Shown piece by piece: positions 34,267-41,969 of a DNA stretch of 45,487 bases. The stretch comes from Candidatus Kapaibacterium sp. (GTDB lineage Bacteria; Bacteroidota; Ignavibacteria; Kapaibacteriales; JAEUSM01), in NCBI GenBank assembly GCA_016788785.1, contig JAEUSM010000010.1, positions 1 to 45,487 on the forward strand, read 5' to 3'. Under the pieces are notes generated by a model, which worked only from the letters and a program-made list of their open reading frames with translations, ran no database searches and was not told the DNA's origin. A program made the translations under genes and the position numbers. How positions within the stretch are numbered: position 1 is the stretch's first letter; each line of letters starts with the position of its first letter.

Positions 34267-35220
34267 TTACGCATCCAGATTTTCAAGGAGGTTGACACCC
34301 AAATTCACTGCACCGTCCAGAGCAGTTAAGGTTGGCTGAACAATTTGATAACGTGTGTCGTGGGATATTTTTTCTAAAAACAGCTTACGTAACAATGTAT
34401 CATTTTCCATTATACCGCCCATTAATGCTAATTTGATAGGAACATTTGAAGGGAAATGTTTTGCTAAGGCATTTGGTGTTTCAACCAAATGATCAACTGC
34501 ACGTTCTATAATATCCATACAAACAGTATCACCATTGGCTGCACATTCCATTACATGAGGCGTTAATGCAGCATATTCAAATGCACCTTCAATATAGGCA
34601 GAAACAATTGTTCTTGGTTTTTCTAATGAGATTGCAGGAATGAGAGAGACTAATTTTTCTGTTAGGCTGGTTGGTTTTCCTCGTCCATCGATTCCTCGAA
34701 CTATTCCAGTCAAACCTTCACGACCAATCCATGCTCCAGAACCTTTATCATCTAATTCGATACCCCAACCACCACAACGTTCATAACGACCATCTTCTAC
34801 TTTAGCAATTCCAATCGTTCCAGTACCGACAATAAGTACAATACCATTATCTCCAGCAAAAGCACCTTCCAAAGCAATAGCGGCATCTGAAATGACAATC
34901 AGATCATTAAGTGTAATACCCTCACTTCGAGCAAGCATTTTGAGAAGCGAAACTGCACGTTGTTGTTCGTCAGGAAGCCAAATACCAGCTAATCCAACAA
35001 CAACCGCATCAATTTCTTTACTTTCTATCTCTGCGGTACGTAATAAGTCCTTTATTACATTCAACAATCGTTCTGCAGATTCAGTAAACCCAACAGTACC
35101 AACCCTTGTAGTTCCAGCTGTAGCAGTTGCAAGAGTTTCACCGTTTTTAGAAATAATTCCTCGTGTTTTCGAGCCACCACCATCTATACCAATAATCGTG
35201 AAATCGTTTTGAGTACCCAT
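34267..35220 (-). CDS. BadF/BadG-type kinase, N-acetylglucosamine-kinase-like
   Basis: A 317-residue ASKHA-fold kinase. Motifs: phosphate 1 IGIDGGGSKTRGII (10-23), the second phosphate loop IVLIVGTGTIGIA (~125-137), and the adenosine region with LALMGGIMEND (~265-275). GGWGIELDDKGSGAWIG (~148-164) is typical of the BadF/BadG/BcrA/BcrD family members that phosphorylate N-acetylglucosamine, used in recycling cell-wall or chitin-derived sugars. The substrate is therefore likely GlcNAc but not certain. The ATG comes directly after a hairpin and seven T; the only Shine-Dalgarno-like sequence (GGGG) lies in the hairpin arm. Confidence 0.88.
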   Translation of the reverse strand: MGTQNDFTIIGIDGGGSKTRGIISKNGETLATATAGTTRVGTVGFTESAERLLNVIKDLLRTAEIESKEIDAVVVGLAGIWLPDEQQRAVSLLKMLARSEGITLNDLIVISDAAIALEGAFAGDNGIVLIVGTGTIGIAKVEDGRYERCGGWGIELDDKGSGAWIGREGLTGIVRGIDGRGKPTSLTEKLVSLIPAISLEKPRTIVSAYIEGAFEYAALTPHVMECAANGDTVCMDIIERAVDHLVETPNALAKHFPSNVPIKLALMGGIMENDTLLRKLFLEKISHDTRYQIVQPTLTALDGAVNLGVNLLENLDA

Positions 35221-35257
35221 AAAAAAACCCCAGAAGATAAAATCAATAATCTGGGGT
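35221..35257 (-). promoter_or_regulatory. Terminator-form hairpin abutting the kinase start codon
   Basis: On the minus strand ACCCCAGA (35257-35250) pairs with TCTGGGGT (35234-35227) around a 15-base loop, followed by a T-run (35227-35221) that ends exactly at the ATG (35220). It has the form of a terminator for the DUF3108 gene. The same 3' arm holds GGGG, the only ribosome-site-like sequence for the kinase gene, so the hairpin could also block translation. Confidence 0.7.
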
Positions 35258-35301
35258 TATAATTCTCAATTTATGTGCCACAAAATTTGTGTGCCACAAA
35301 A

Positions 35302-36087
35302 TTAACCAGCTTTTGGTGGTTGCCAATTACCTGCACGTTTCCAAGAAATCAACTCAATATCAGCACTTCCAACAATGAGTTTCATTTTAGCTTTGATTGG
35401 AACTGAGGCAGCATCATCTGAAAACCAACCCTCAAATTTTCCAGTAATCCCATAAATTCCTGTCCAAGAAGCTGCACCATTAAAATAGACAGTTTTTATT
35501 GGATAGGAAGATGCTCCAATTTCTGTAACTTCCTTTTTATTCGAGAAGAAAAAATTCGTATGAGATGGATCACCATATACAACAGTTGGAACTTTTACGT
35601 TTTTCCCACTTTTGATAAATTGTCTTGCAAAAAAGAAGATTGAAGAACCGTCATTCCATTTTTTGTCAGATTCAAAAGTCTTCGCTTCAATTTGTTTTTT
35701 TCCAATGAATTTAGACATATTATGTTTATTCGTCGCATAATCAAATTCATATTTTGTATATGCCCATCCTTCTTCACCTTCTTTTGCATTTGCAACAAAT
35801 TGGTAGGAATATTTTGCACTTGGATCAACCATTGATTCGAATGTTGCATGTAAATCAGCAAATGGAATTCCTGGATTAGAATCCATTTTAACAATTACTT
35901 TTACTGCATCTTGTTCATTGTACTTAGTTTTTTTATCAGTTTTGATAACTACTCTTCCAATATCAATACCTAATACTGAAACCTTATACGTTAGTTCTTC
36001 TCCTGGAGAAAGTACTTGAGCAGTAGCTGTAAAAGGAGACATTAAAATAATGAGGACTAAAACAATAGTCGCTGTTAGTTTTGTCAT
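35302..36087 (-). CDS. DUF3108-domain periplasmic protein
   Basis: 261 residues with a signal peptide (cut near TATAQ). The mature part fits DUF3108: LSPGEELTYKVSVLGIDIGRV at its start, FADLHATFESMVDPSAKYSYQF, then DGSSIFFFARQF, and the C-terminal KFEGWFSDDAASVPIKAKMKLIVGS. The family consists of periplasmic or outer-membrane-associated beta-rich proteins of unknown function. The ribosome site ATAGGAAAACA before the ATG is fair. A terminator (36114) separates it from the S41 protease gene, and the end of the gene is followed by a short direct repeat (GTGCCACAAAATT twice, 35275-35303). Confidence 0.9.
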   Translation of the reverse strand: MTKLTATIVLVLIILMSPFTATAQVLSPGEELTYKVSVLGIDIGRVVIKTDKKTKYNEQDAVKVIVKMDSNPGIPFADLHATFESMVDPSAKYSYQFVANAKEGEEGWAYTKYEFDYATNKHNMSKFIGKKQIEAKTFESDKKWNDGSSIFFFARQFIKSGKNVKVPTVVYGDPSHTNFFFSNKKEVTEIGASSYPIKTVYFNGAASWTGIYGITGKFEGWFSDDAASVPIKAKMKLIVGSADIELISWKRAGNWQPPKAG

Positions 36088-36113
36088 TGTTTTCCTATAA
36101 CAAGGATAGTGGT

Positions 36114-36156
36114 AAAAAATCAGGCTTCAAATACTGACGGAGTATTTAGAAGCCTG
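36114..36156 (-). terminator. Terminator after the S41 protease gene
   Basis: CAGGCTTC and AAATACT (36121-36135) pair with AGTATTT and GAAGCCTG (36141-36156) with one bulged base; six T follow on the minus strand (36119-36114). Confidence 0.9.
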
Positions 36157-36180
36157 AGTAGAACGAATACACCGATATGA

Positions 36181-37794
36181 TTATTTCAATTTCGAAATTT
36201 TTTGTGCTTCAGGAAACAATGTCGCTGCAACACGTGCTTTTTTATTTAGGGTAAAAAATACTCTCTCTGATGCCTCATTGCCAAAGGTAAATTTGCCAAT
36301 TGTCATTCGTAAGAGTGTCAGTATCGTTTCATCATCAGTTTTAGCATCTTTCTCTTCCCATTTGATTTCTTTTTTTGCTGCCAAAGCTTTAAAATCTTCT
36401 AAATCTTTTTTTGATAAAGTAAATGAACGTGCAAAATCAGCAGCATCTTTATATTTTGATTTAATAGTCGATTGATTTTTTTGCAAAAATTCTTGCGAAA
36501 ATTCCCAGAAGAGATTTTTTGCACGTAGATTTCTTGTCAACATTGTCAAGGTATCGTATTTGACGATATAATCAGGAGTGATTCCACCTCCACCATATAA
36601 TGTTCTTCCACCGGAAGTTTTAAATGTCGGTCTTGCAGAGTCTCTTTTATCTTTGTCAGCATCCTTTGTATGATCTAGATTTAATCCTTCCTCCAAATCT
36701 TCCAATGAGCCTCTATAGTTTTTCTTATCGTCATACGGACGTTGAATCAAACGACCAGTAGGTGTATAGTAACGAGATATTGTTAATCGGAACGCAGAAC
36801 CATCAGCTAATGGATATTGACGCTGTACTAATCCTTTTCCAAAAGAAGTTTCCCCAACAATCATACCTCTGTCGTGATCTTGAATAGCACCAGCCACAAT
36901 CTCCGAAGCTGAAGCTGAACCACCATCTATAAGAACAATTAATGGGATTTTTTCATATTCACCTACTCCTGGAATTGCAGTAAAATCATCATCAAACTCT
37001 GGACGTTTTCCTTTTGTATAGACAATCATTTTACCTGCAGGAATGAATTCATCTGCCAATTTGAATGCTTGATCCAAAAATCCACCAGGATTTTGTTGCA
37101 AATCCAATATCATTTTTTTCATACCCATTGAACGCAATTTATTCGCTGCAGCTTTAAACTCATCGTGTGTAGTTGCAGCAAAACGGTTCATTTTGATATA
37201 TCCAATATCAGTACCTTCAATGATAAAACTAGCATCAATTGAGTATAATGGTATTTTATCTCTAGTTATAACAAAATCAATTGCTTCTTTATTGCCAGAA
37301 CGAAGTACGCTGATTGTAACCTGAGTTCCTTTAGGACCACGAAGTTTTTTTGGTACATCTTCTCGAGTAAGGCCAATAGCAGATGTTCCATCAATTTTGA
37401 CAATTTTGTCACCAGATTGGACGCCTAAAGCCTCTGAAGGTCCACCAACTATTGGTGTAACTATGGTAATAGTATCTTTTACAATATCAAATTCAACTCC
37501 AATCCCATCAAAACTACCTTGGAAATCTTCGTTGACTTTTTCCATAGATTTTGCAGTAATGTAGCGTGAATGTGGGTCCAATTCTTCCAACATCTTCGAA
37601 ATTGCTGTCTCTCCGAGCTTATTCAAATCGGCAGGTTCGAAATAATTTGCTTGAATCAAATTGAGAACATCGGCAAATTTTTTCGATTGATCGTAAACAC
37701 TGTTTCCAGAAATGAGTGGCTGGAGAAAAACTCCTAAGAGTATTCCGAAGACCAATGTGGATGCAGTTAGGACAATTTTATTACTTGATTTCAT
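36181..37794 (-). CDS. S41-family C-terminal processing protease
   Basis: 537 residues: one N-terminal membrane anchor (~7-28), a conserved helical region (~40-95; LDPHSRYI), a PDZ domain (~95-175; GIGVEFDIV, GVQSGDKIVKIDG), the protease domain with GGSASASEIVAGAIQDHD (291-308) and SFGKGLVQ (317-324), and an extended C-terminal part to 537. The likely Ser295/Lys320 dyad has the 25-residue spacing found in plant D1 processing protease. It is anchored in the inner membrane facing the periplasm and should trim the C-termini of envelope proteins. ctpA/ctpB-like names apply, but the exact orthologue is not decided. Transcribed alone, with a terminator before DUF3108. Confidence 0.95.
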   Translation of the reverse strand: MKSSNKIVLTASTLVFGILLGVFLQPLISGNSVYDQSKKFADVLNLIQANYFEPADLNKLGETAISKMLEELDPHSRYITAKSMEKVNEDFQGSFDGIGVEFDIVKDTITIVTPIVGGPSEALGVQSGDKIVKIDGTSAIGLTREDVPKKLRGPKGTQVTISVLRSGNKEAIDFVITRDKIPLYSIDASFIIEGTDIGYIKMNRFAATTHDEFKAAANKLRSMGMKKMILDLQQNPGGFLDQAFKLADEFIPAGKMIVYTKGKRPEFDDDFTAIPGVGEYEKIPLIVLIDGGSASASEIVAGAIQDHDRGMIVGETSFGKGLVQRQYPLADGSAFRLTISRYYTPTGRLIQRPYDDKKNYRGSLEDLEEGLNLDHTKDADKDKRDSARPTFKTSGGRTLYGGGGITPDYIVKYDTLTMLTRNLRAKNLFWEFSQEFLQKNQSTIKSKYKDAADFARSFTLSKKDLEDFKALAAKKEIKWEEKDAKTDDETILTLLRMTIGKFTFGNEASERVFFTLNKKARVAATLFPEAQKISKLK

Positions 37795-37854
37795 TCTTTA
37801 ATAATGAGGATACGTTTGAAAAAACGTGAAATTACTTTTAAGAATTGAAGTATT

Positions 37855-38670
37855 TCAAGCGTTTTTATTGTGAAATTTATTATACCAATCTTGCAAAATT
37901 TGGCTTATTTGCATAGCTCCTTCTGTTATAGCTGCAGGTCCGGGTTGCAAAATTATAGAGGAGTGTATTTCAAACATCTGATTATTTCTAATTGCATTGA
38001 TTGTGTCCCAATGCTCTCGTTTCAGTACTTTTTCTTTTTTGAATGCTTTTCCACACCAAGAGGCGATAAGAATGTCAGGATTTTTTTCTACGACAATATT
38101 CATATCTGGAATTATTCTTCGTTTAGCATCCGGAAAATGCCTATTTTCCTCAAAAATATCCTCTCCACCACATAATTCAATCAGTTCCGAAACCCATGTT
38201 ATGCCCGATATTAACGGATCATACCATTCTTCAAAATATACTTTTGGTTTTTGGGAAAATGATTGTCCAATTTTATGAACTTCATGTAATGAATTTCTTA
38301 ATGATTGGCAATATTGTTTTGTTTTTTCTTCAATGCGTAGTAATGCACCAATGGTTTCAATCATAGTGAAAACACCTTCAATTGAACGATGATTGAAACA
38401 CAAAACAGGAATTCCTTCTTTGATGAGTTTCTCGCATATCCCTGCTTGCAAATCAGACCAAGCGAAAACTATATCGGGTTGTAGTTCTTTGATAAGTGGA
38501 ATATTTGCATCTAAATAAGTAGAAACTTTCGGTTTAGTTTTTCGTGCAATTTTAGGTCGAACAGTGAATCCTGAAATACCTACAATTCGTTCATCTTCGC
38601 CTAATGCATACAACGTCTCAGTTGTTTCTTCTGTTAGACAAATAATCCTTTTGGGTGGAAAGGAAAGCAT
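37855..38670 (-). CDS. BtuF-like cobalamin/metal-chelate-binding protein, no signal peptide
   Basis: The 271 residues have the two-lobed fold of class III substrate-binding proteins: RIICLTEETTETLYALGEDERIVGISGF (8-35), IKELQPDIVFAWSDLQ (~60-75), a bridging helix, and a second lobe with PKVYFEEWYDPLISG, ELIELCGGEDIF and KNPDILIASWCG. Such proteins deliver vitamin B12 or iron chelates to ABC importers. No signal peptide is present: it starts MLSFPPKRIICL, so as read it is cytoplasmic, as in the COG0614 'cobalamin-binding' proteins found in several phyla. It lies three bases after an SDR gene, with no BtuC/BtuD in the window. The ligand is not determined; QueG at 3508 is a B12-dependent enzyme. 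Confidence 0.85.
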   Translation of the reverse strand: MLSFPPKRIICLTEETTETLYALGEDERIVGISGFTVRPKIARKTKPKVSTYLDANIPLIKELQPDIVFAWSDLQAGICEKLIKEGIPVLCFNHRSIEGVFTMIETIGALLRIEEKTKQYCQSLRNSLHEVHKIGQSFSQKPKVYFEEWYDPLISGITWVSELIELCGGEDIFEENRHFPDAKRRIIPDMNIVVEKNPDILIASWCGKAFKKEKVLKREHWDTINAIRNNQMFEIHSSIILQPGPAAITEGAMQISQILQDWYNKFHNKNA

Positions 38671-38673
38671 GGA

Positions 38674-39429
38674 TTACAGCTTTTTGTTAACTATCGTTGC
38701 TGTTGCTTGAGCTTTTGGTAGAATCATCATATCCGCAATGACGACATTTGGAGGTGCAGAGACTGCAAAGTCTATACATTCTGCGATATCCTCACCTGTT
38801 AATGGTTCATACCCTTCATAGACTTTCTTTGCTCTTTCTGTATCACCGTGAAATCGAACTTCTGAAAATTCTGTCTCAACCAAACCTGGGTCAATATTTA
38901 TTACACGAAATCCCAAAGAATTCAAATCTACCCGCATAGATTCTGATAACACCTTTGCTGCAGATTTTGATGCACAATATACATTTCCATTTGGATACAC
39001 CCAACGACCTGCTATCGAAGAAATATTAACTATGGTTGGGTTGGATGAGCTCTTTAAAAATGGAATTGCCTCTTTTGTAACATACAACAAACCCTTCACA
39101 TTAGTATCAATCATTTCTTCCCAATCTTGAAGCAAACCATCTTGGATAGGCTCTAACCCTCTTGAAAGACCGGCATTATTGATGAGAACATCTACTCCCA
39201 AGTTTGCATTCTTTAGTTTTGTGAATACATTTTCAACCTGCTGTTGGTTTTGCACATCACATTGAAAAAAGATATTATTGTTTTTGTATGTGTATTGCAA
39301 AGATGCAGAAATTTCTTTGAGTTTTTCTAATCTTCTAGCAATTAAAATGAGTGTATAGCCTTTTGATGCAAACAATCTTGCTGTTGCTAATCCAATTCCA
39401 CTTGTTGCACCGGTAATGAGAATATTCAT
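38674..39429 (-). CDS. Short-chain dehydrogenase/reductase, YdfG-like
   Basis: 251 residues of a classical SDR. The NAD(P) motif TGATSGIGLATA (6-17) is followed by basic residues at ARRLEK, which favours NADP. Further motifs: NNAGLS, the catalytic Ser and Tyr-x3-Lys in ISSIAGRWVYPNGNVYCASKSA, and RVINIDPGLVETEF. It is closest by eye to the YdfG / 3-hydroxy acid and serine dehydrogenase group (the GRWVYPNGNVYCASK and the PPNVVIADMMILP end), so the substrate is probably a small hydroxy acid. It precedes the BtuF-like gene with three bases between and follows the S1 terminator. Confidence 0.93.
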   Translation of the reverse strand: MNILITGATSGIGLATARLFASKGYTLILIARRLEKLKEISASLQYTYKNNNIFFQCDVQNQQQVENVFTKLKNANLGVDVLINNAGLSRGLEPIQDGLLQDWEEMIDTNVKGLLYVTKEAIPFLKSSSNPTIVNISSIAGRWVYPNGNVYCASKSAAKVLSESMRVDLNSLGFRVINIDPGLVETEFSEVRFHGDTERAKKVYEGYEPLTGEDIAECIDFAVSAPPNVVIADMMILPKAQATATIVNKKL

Positions 39430-39440
39430 ACTAATTTCTA

Positions 39441-39469
39441 AAAAAAAACACTCTTGAAACAGAGTGTTT
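39441..39469 (-). terminator. Terminator after the S1 gene
   Basis: On the minus strand AAACACTCT pairs with AGAGTGTTT around a 6-base loop (39446-39469), followed by a run of T to 39441. It lies 27 bases after the stop at 39496. Confidence 0.9.
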
Positions 39470-39495
39470 GATTGTGTTTATTTTTACCTCAAAAT

Positions 39496-41079
39496 TTATT
39501 TCGATAATTTTGAAATCTTGTTCATTTGAGACTCGTCTAACATATCAAAAAAAGTCACAGCACTTTGTTCAGTAGATTCGAGTGATACTGATGAATCTGA
39601 GTCTTGTTGAGATTGATTTTTTTGACGAGAATACGAACCCTTTTCACGGTCACGACCTTGTTCTTGACGTTTAGGTCTGTCTTGATCATTGTTGTATTGA
39701 GGAGCTACATATCCTTCTTGACAAAGTACAATTGAATTATTCTTAGGAACAATATCAAGTATTTTCACTGATAATGTGTCGCCAATATTAATTGATTTAG
39801 CGGTATCAGGTGTTAATTTTGATTTCGGGATAAACGCTTCAATTTGATCTTCTAATTTAACGATATATCCTTGGTTGATGGTTCTGCTAACAACACCAGA
39901 ATATGTATCTTCTTTGTTGTATTTAGTTTCAATAGTTTCCCAAGGATTTGGACTAAATTGTTTAACCCCTAAAGAAACTTGTTGTTTTTCTTCAGATACA
40001 TCAATTATAAAGACATCAATTTTATCACCTACAGTCAAAACCTCATTCAAATTTCTCACTCGTTGAGTCCAAGAGTAATCTATATTTCGAAGTAAACCTA
40101 ATACATTTGGGAATAATTCGATGTATGCACCAAAATTGATAATTGATTTCACTGTTCCAGTTGCTTTTGAACCTACAGGAAGTTTTTCTGTGATACCGTT
40201 GAATGGAGAGCTTTCAAATTCTTTCATTGACAATGAAATTTTGCGAGTTTCTTTATTCACCGATACAATTGAAGCTTTGACTTTTTGTCCTACTTTATAG
40301 ACATTTGCTAATTCATTTGGACGAGAAAATGCTAGTCTGGAGTAATGTACTAAACCATCGACATTGTTAAAGTTTACAACTATACCAAACGGTAAAATGG
40401 TAGTTATTGTACCATCAACAACTTTGTTTTCTGTTAATTCTGACCAAAATTTTTCTCTCATTATTTTTTTTCGAGTCAAAATTATGGCAAAACGTCCTAA
40501 CTCATCGATAGTTGCATCTAATACATTTACTTCGATGTCTTGACCTACACTTGCATTTAATTCAGCTTCTGGAGTATTGGGATAAACTCCAAAATGAGAA
40601 GCTGGTAAAAACAACGGCATTGTTTTATATGTACATCGTAAACCACCTTTGACTCGAGAAGTTATATTGACCGTGATAGTACCATTGTTAGATTTAACGG
40701 CAGTTAACTCATCATAAATAACTTGATATTTTTTCAGTTGTTCAGCTCTTCGTTGTTCAAATTCACGTTTCTTGCTCTTTTTAGACTCTGAAGTGATTTG
40801 TTCAGTTTCTGAAGAAGTTCCTTCAACTGAAGTTTCGGTGGGTTCTCCAGAAGAATAATTTGGAACTTCATCGATAACAGCCTCAGTTGTAGGCTCATTC
40901 GATGTAACAACTTCCTCAACAAGTGTAGTTGCTTCTGCAATCACTTCTGTTTCAATTGTTGTTACTTCGGCATTGTTTTCTGTCGCTGTTTCGGTGTTTT
41001 CTTGTGTTTCTGGCACTACTACAACTTCTTCATTTGTCAGTTCTTGTTGTTCAGAAACTGGTAATTCTTGGTCAACCAT
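39496..41079 (-). CDS. rpsA: Ribosomal protein S1-like, four S1 domains
   Basis: S1 binds mRNA on the small subunit and matters most where Shine-Dalgarno sequences are weak, as here. The 527 residues start with a ~105-residue acidic, Glu/Thr/Val-rich extension, then a basic helix (KKSKKREFEQRRAEQL). Four S1 domains follow at about 130-210, 218-292, 300-378 and 388-460; the second has GTITTILPFGIVVNFNNVDGLVH, and the third GTVKSIINFGAYIELF. A basic Gln/Arg/Ser-rich tail ends it. E. coli S1 has six domains; four with a long acidic N-terminus is a reduced form. A likely promoter (41128-41159) lies just upstream. Confidence 0.92.
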   Translation of the reverse strand: MVDQELPVSEQQELTNEEVVVVPETQENTETATENNAEVTTIETEVIAEATTLVEEVVTSNEPTTEAVIDEVPNYSSGEPTETSVEGTSSETEQITSESKKSKKREFEQRRAEQLKKYQVIYDELTAVKSNNGTITVNITSRVKGGLRCTYKTMPLFLPASHFGVYPNTPEAELNASVGQDIEVNVLDATIDELGRFAIILTRKKIMREKFWSELTENKVVDGTITTILPFGIVVNFNNVDGLVHYSRLAFSRPNELANVYKVGQKVKASIVSVNKETRKISLSMKEFESSPFNGITEKLPVGSKATGTVKSIINFGAYIELFPNVLGLLRNIDYSWTQRVRNLNEVLTVGDKIDVFIIDVSEEKQQVSLGVKQFSPNPWETIETKYNKEDTYSGVVSRTINQGYIVKLEDQIEAFIPKSKLTPDTAKSINIGDTLSVKILDIVPKNNSIVLCQEGYVAPQYNNDQDRPKRQEQGRDREKGSYSRQKNQSQQDSDSSVSLESTEQSAVTFFDMLDESQMNKISKLSK

Positions 41080-41127
41080 ATCAATTTATTAGTCTAAATA
41101 AAACGTGTACACTTTTGTTAAGAACTC

Positions 41128-41159
41128 GAAATTTAAGTAAAAAATACTATGTTTGCAAA
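41128..41159 (-). promoter_or_regulatory. Possible Bacteroidota-type promoter of the S1 gene
   Basis: On the minus strand TTTG (41159-41156), 20 bases, then TAAATTTC (41135-41128). It differs from TTTG-N19-TAnnTTTG by one base in spacing and one in the -7 box. It ends 48 bases before the ATG. Confidence 0.45.
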
Positions 41160-41172
41160 TTTATTATTCAAA

Positions 41173-41565
41173 TTATTCATTTGTAACTGATTCTTCTGAT
41201 GTAGTCTCTGGTGTTTCGTCGGTTTCTTCGGAACTATTCTCAGTTATTTCTTCATATAAAAATTTGATAACATGCTTTTTACTACAACTACATACCAATT
41301 CAATTCTTACAATATCATCATTGTCATTTCGGTGAATCATCAAGGTAGTATTTTGGTGTTCTTGTTCCTCAGGTGGAATCTCTATAATAACCGTTTCCCC
41401 ACTTTCTTGAACGATGTCTCTGGGAATCAAGTCGGTTTTATGTTTCCGTTGTAATTCTCCTGAAATTCGTTTAAGTACGAGAAAATCTTTAAAGGCAGCT
41501 TCCTTGCGTTCAACTTCTTTATCAGGGGTAAAGTCTTCCGGTACAAATTCTTTGATAGTATTCAT
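41173..41565 (-). CDS. Unknown acidic protein with a CxC motif, third gene after cheR
   Basis: From the ATG at 41565 the protein has 130 residues; a TTG six bases upstream is also possible. I do not recognise it. The first ~60 residues are helical and charged (EFVPEDFTPDKEVERKEAAF, then VLKRISGELQRK). A beta-like region follows (ETVIIEIPPEE, TTLMIHRNDND, IVRIELVCSCSKKHVIKFLYEE) that holds the only two Cys as C-S-C, near residue 95. The end is a Glu/Thr/Ser tail. No signal peptide or membrane segment. The CSC pair could bind a metal or be redox-active (inference). It lies 19 bases after the CheY-like gene and appears to share its transcript with cheR, so a role in that pathway is plausible. 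Confidence 0.8.
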   Translation of the reverse strand: MNTIKEFVPEDFTPDKEVERKEAAFKDFLVLKRISGELQRKHKTDLIPRDIVQESGETVIIEIPPEEQEHQNTTLMIHRNDNDDIVRIELVCSCSKKHVIKFLYEEITENSSEETDETPETTSEESVTNE

Positions 41566-41584
41566 ATGCAAATTGTTCTAATTG

Positions 41585-41953
41585 TTACAACATAAAAAGA
41601 ATTGTGTCGATTTTTTCTTTTAATGTTTGTGGAGTGAATGGACGAACCAAGTAATTACTTACTTTTGCTGCCATCGCTTCTAAGATATTTTCTTTTAATG
41701 TCCTTGAAGAAACTAATAATACAGGTAAACTTTGCAAGCTTACATCGTTTCGTATATATTTAGTAAGTTCTAAACCATCAAAACCAGGCATATTCCATTC
41801 AGTGATAACAAACTCTATTTTTTCTGTATTGAGTTTTACGATAGCATCTTGACCGTCAATTGCTTCTATAATGTTTTTATGTCCTAATGATTTCAGAGAA
41901 TTTATTATTATTCTTCGCATTGTAGCAGAAGAATCCACGATTAGAAAAACCAT
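41585..41953 (-). CDS. CheY-like receiver with altered phosphorylation site
   Basis: 122 residues, a single receiver domain clearly related to CheY (VDSSATMRRIIINSLKSLG, WNMPGFDGLELTKYIR, LPVLLVSS, YLVRPFTPQTLKEKI). The catalytic set is changed. The acidic pair is Asp7-Ser8 instead of Asp-Asp; the phospho-acceptor Asp is Glu52 (ITEWNMPG, codon GAA); the conserved Lys is Arg104 (codon CGT); the switch Thr is Ser82. A Glu at the acceptor position often mimics the phosphorylated state, so the protein may be locked on and not phosphorylated. No output domain. It starts 16 bases after cheR ends, which ties it to that gene. No CheA or receptors are in the window. Confidence 0.92.
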   Translation of the reverse strand: MVFLIVDSSATMRRIIINSLKSLGHKNIIEAIDGQDAIVKLNTEKIEFVITEWNMPGFDGLELTKYIRNDVSLQSLPVLLVSSRTLKENILEAMAAKVSNYLVRPFTPQTLKEKIDTILFML

Positions 41954-41969
41954 CTTTAACCCCTTTTTT

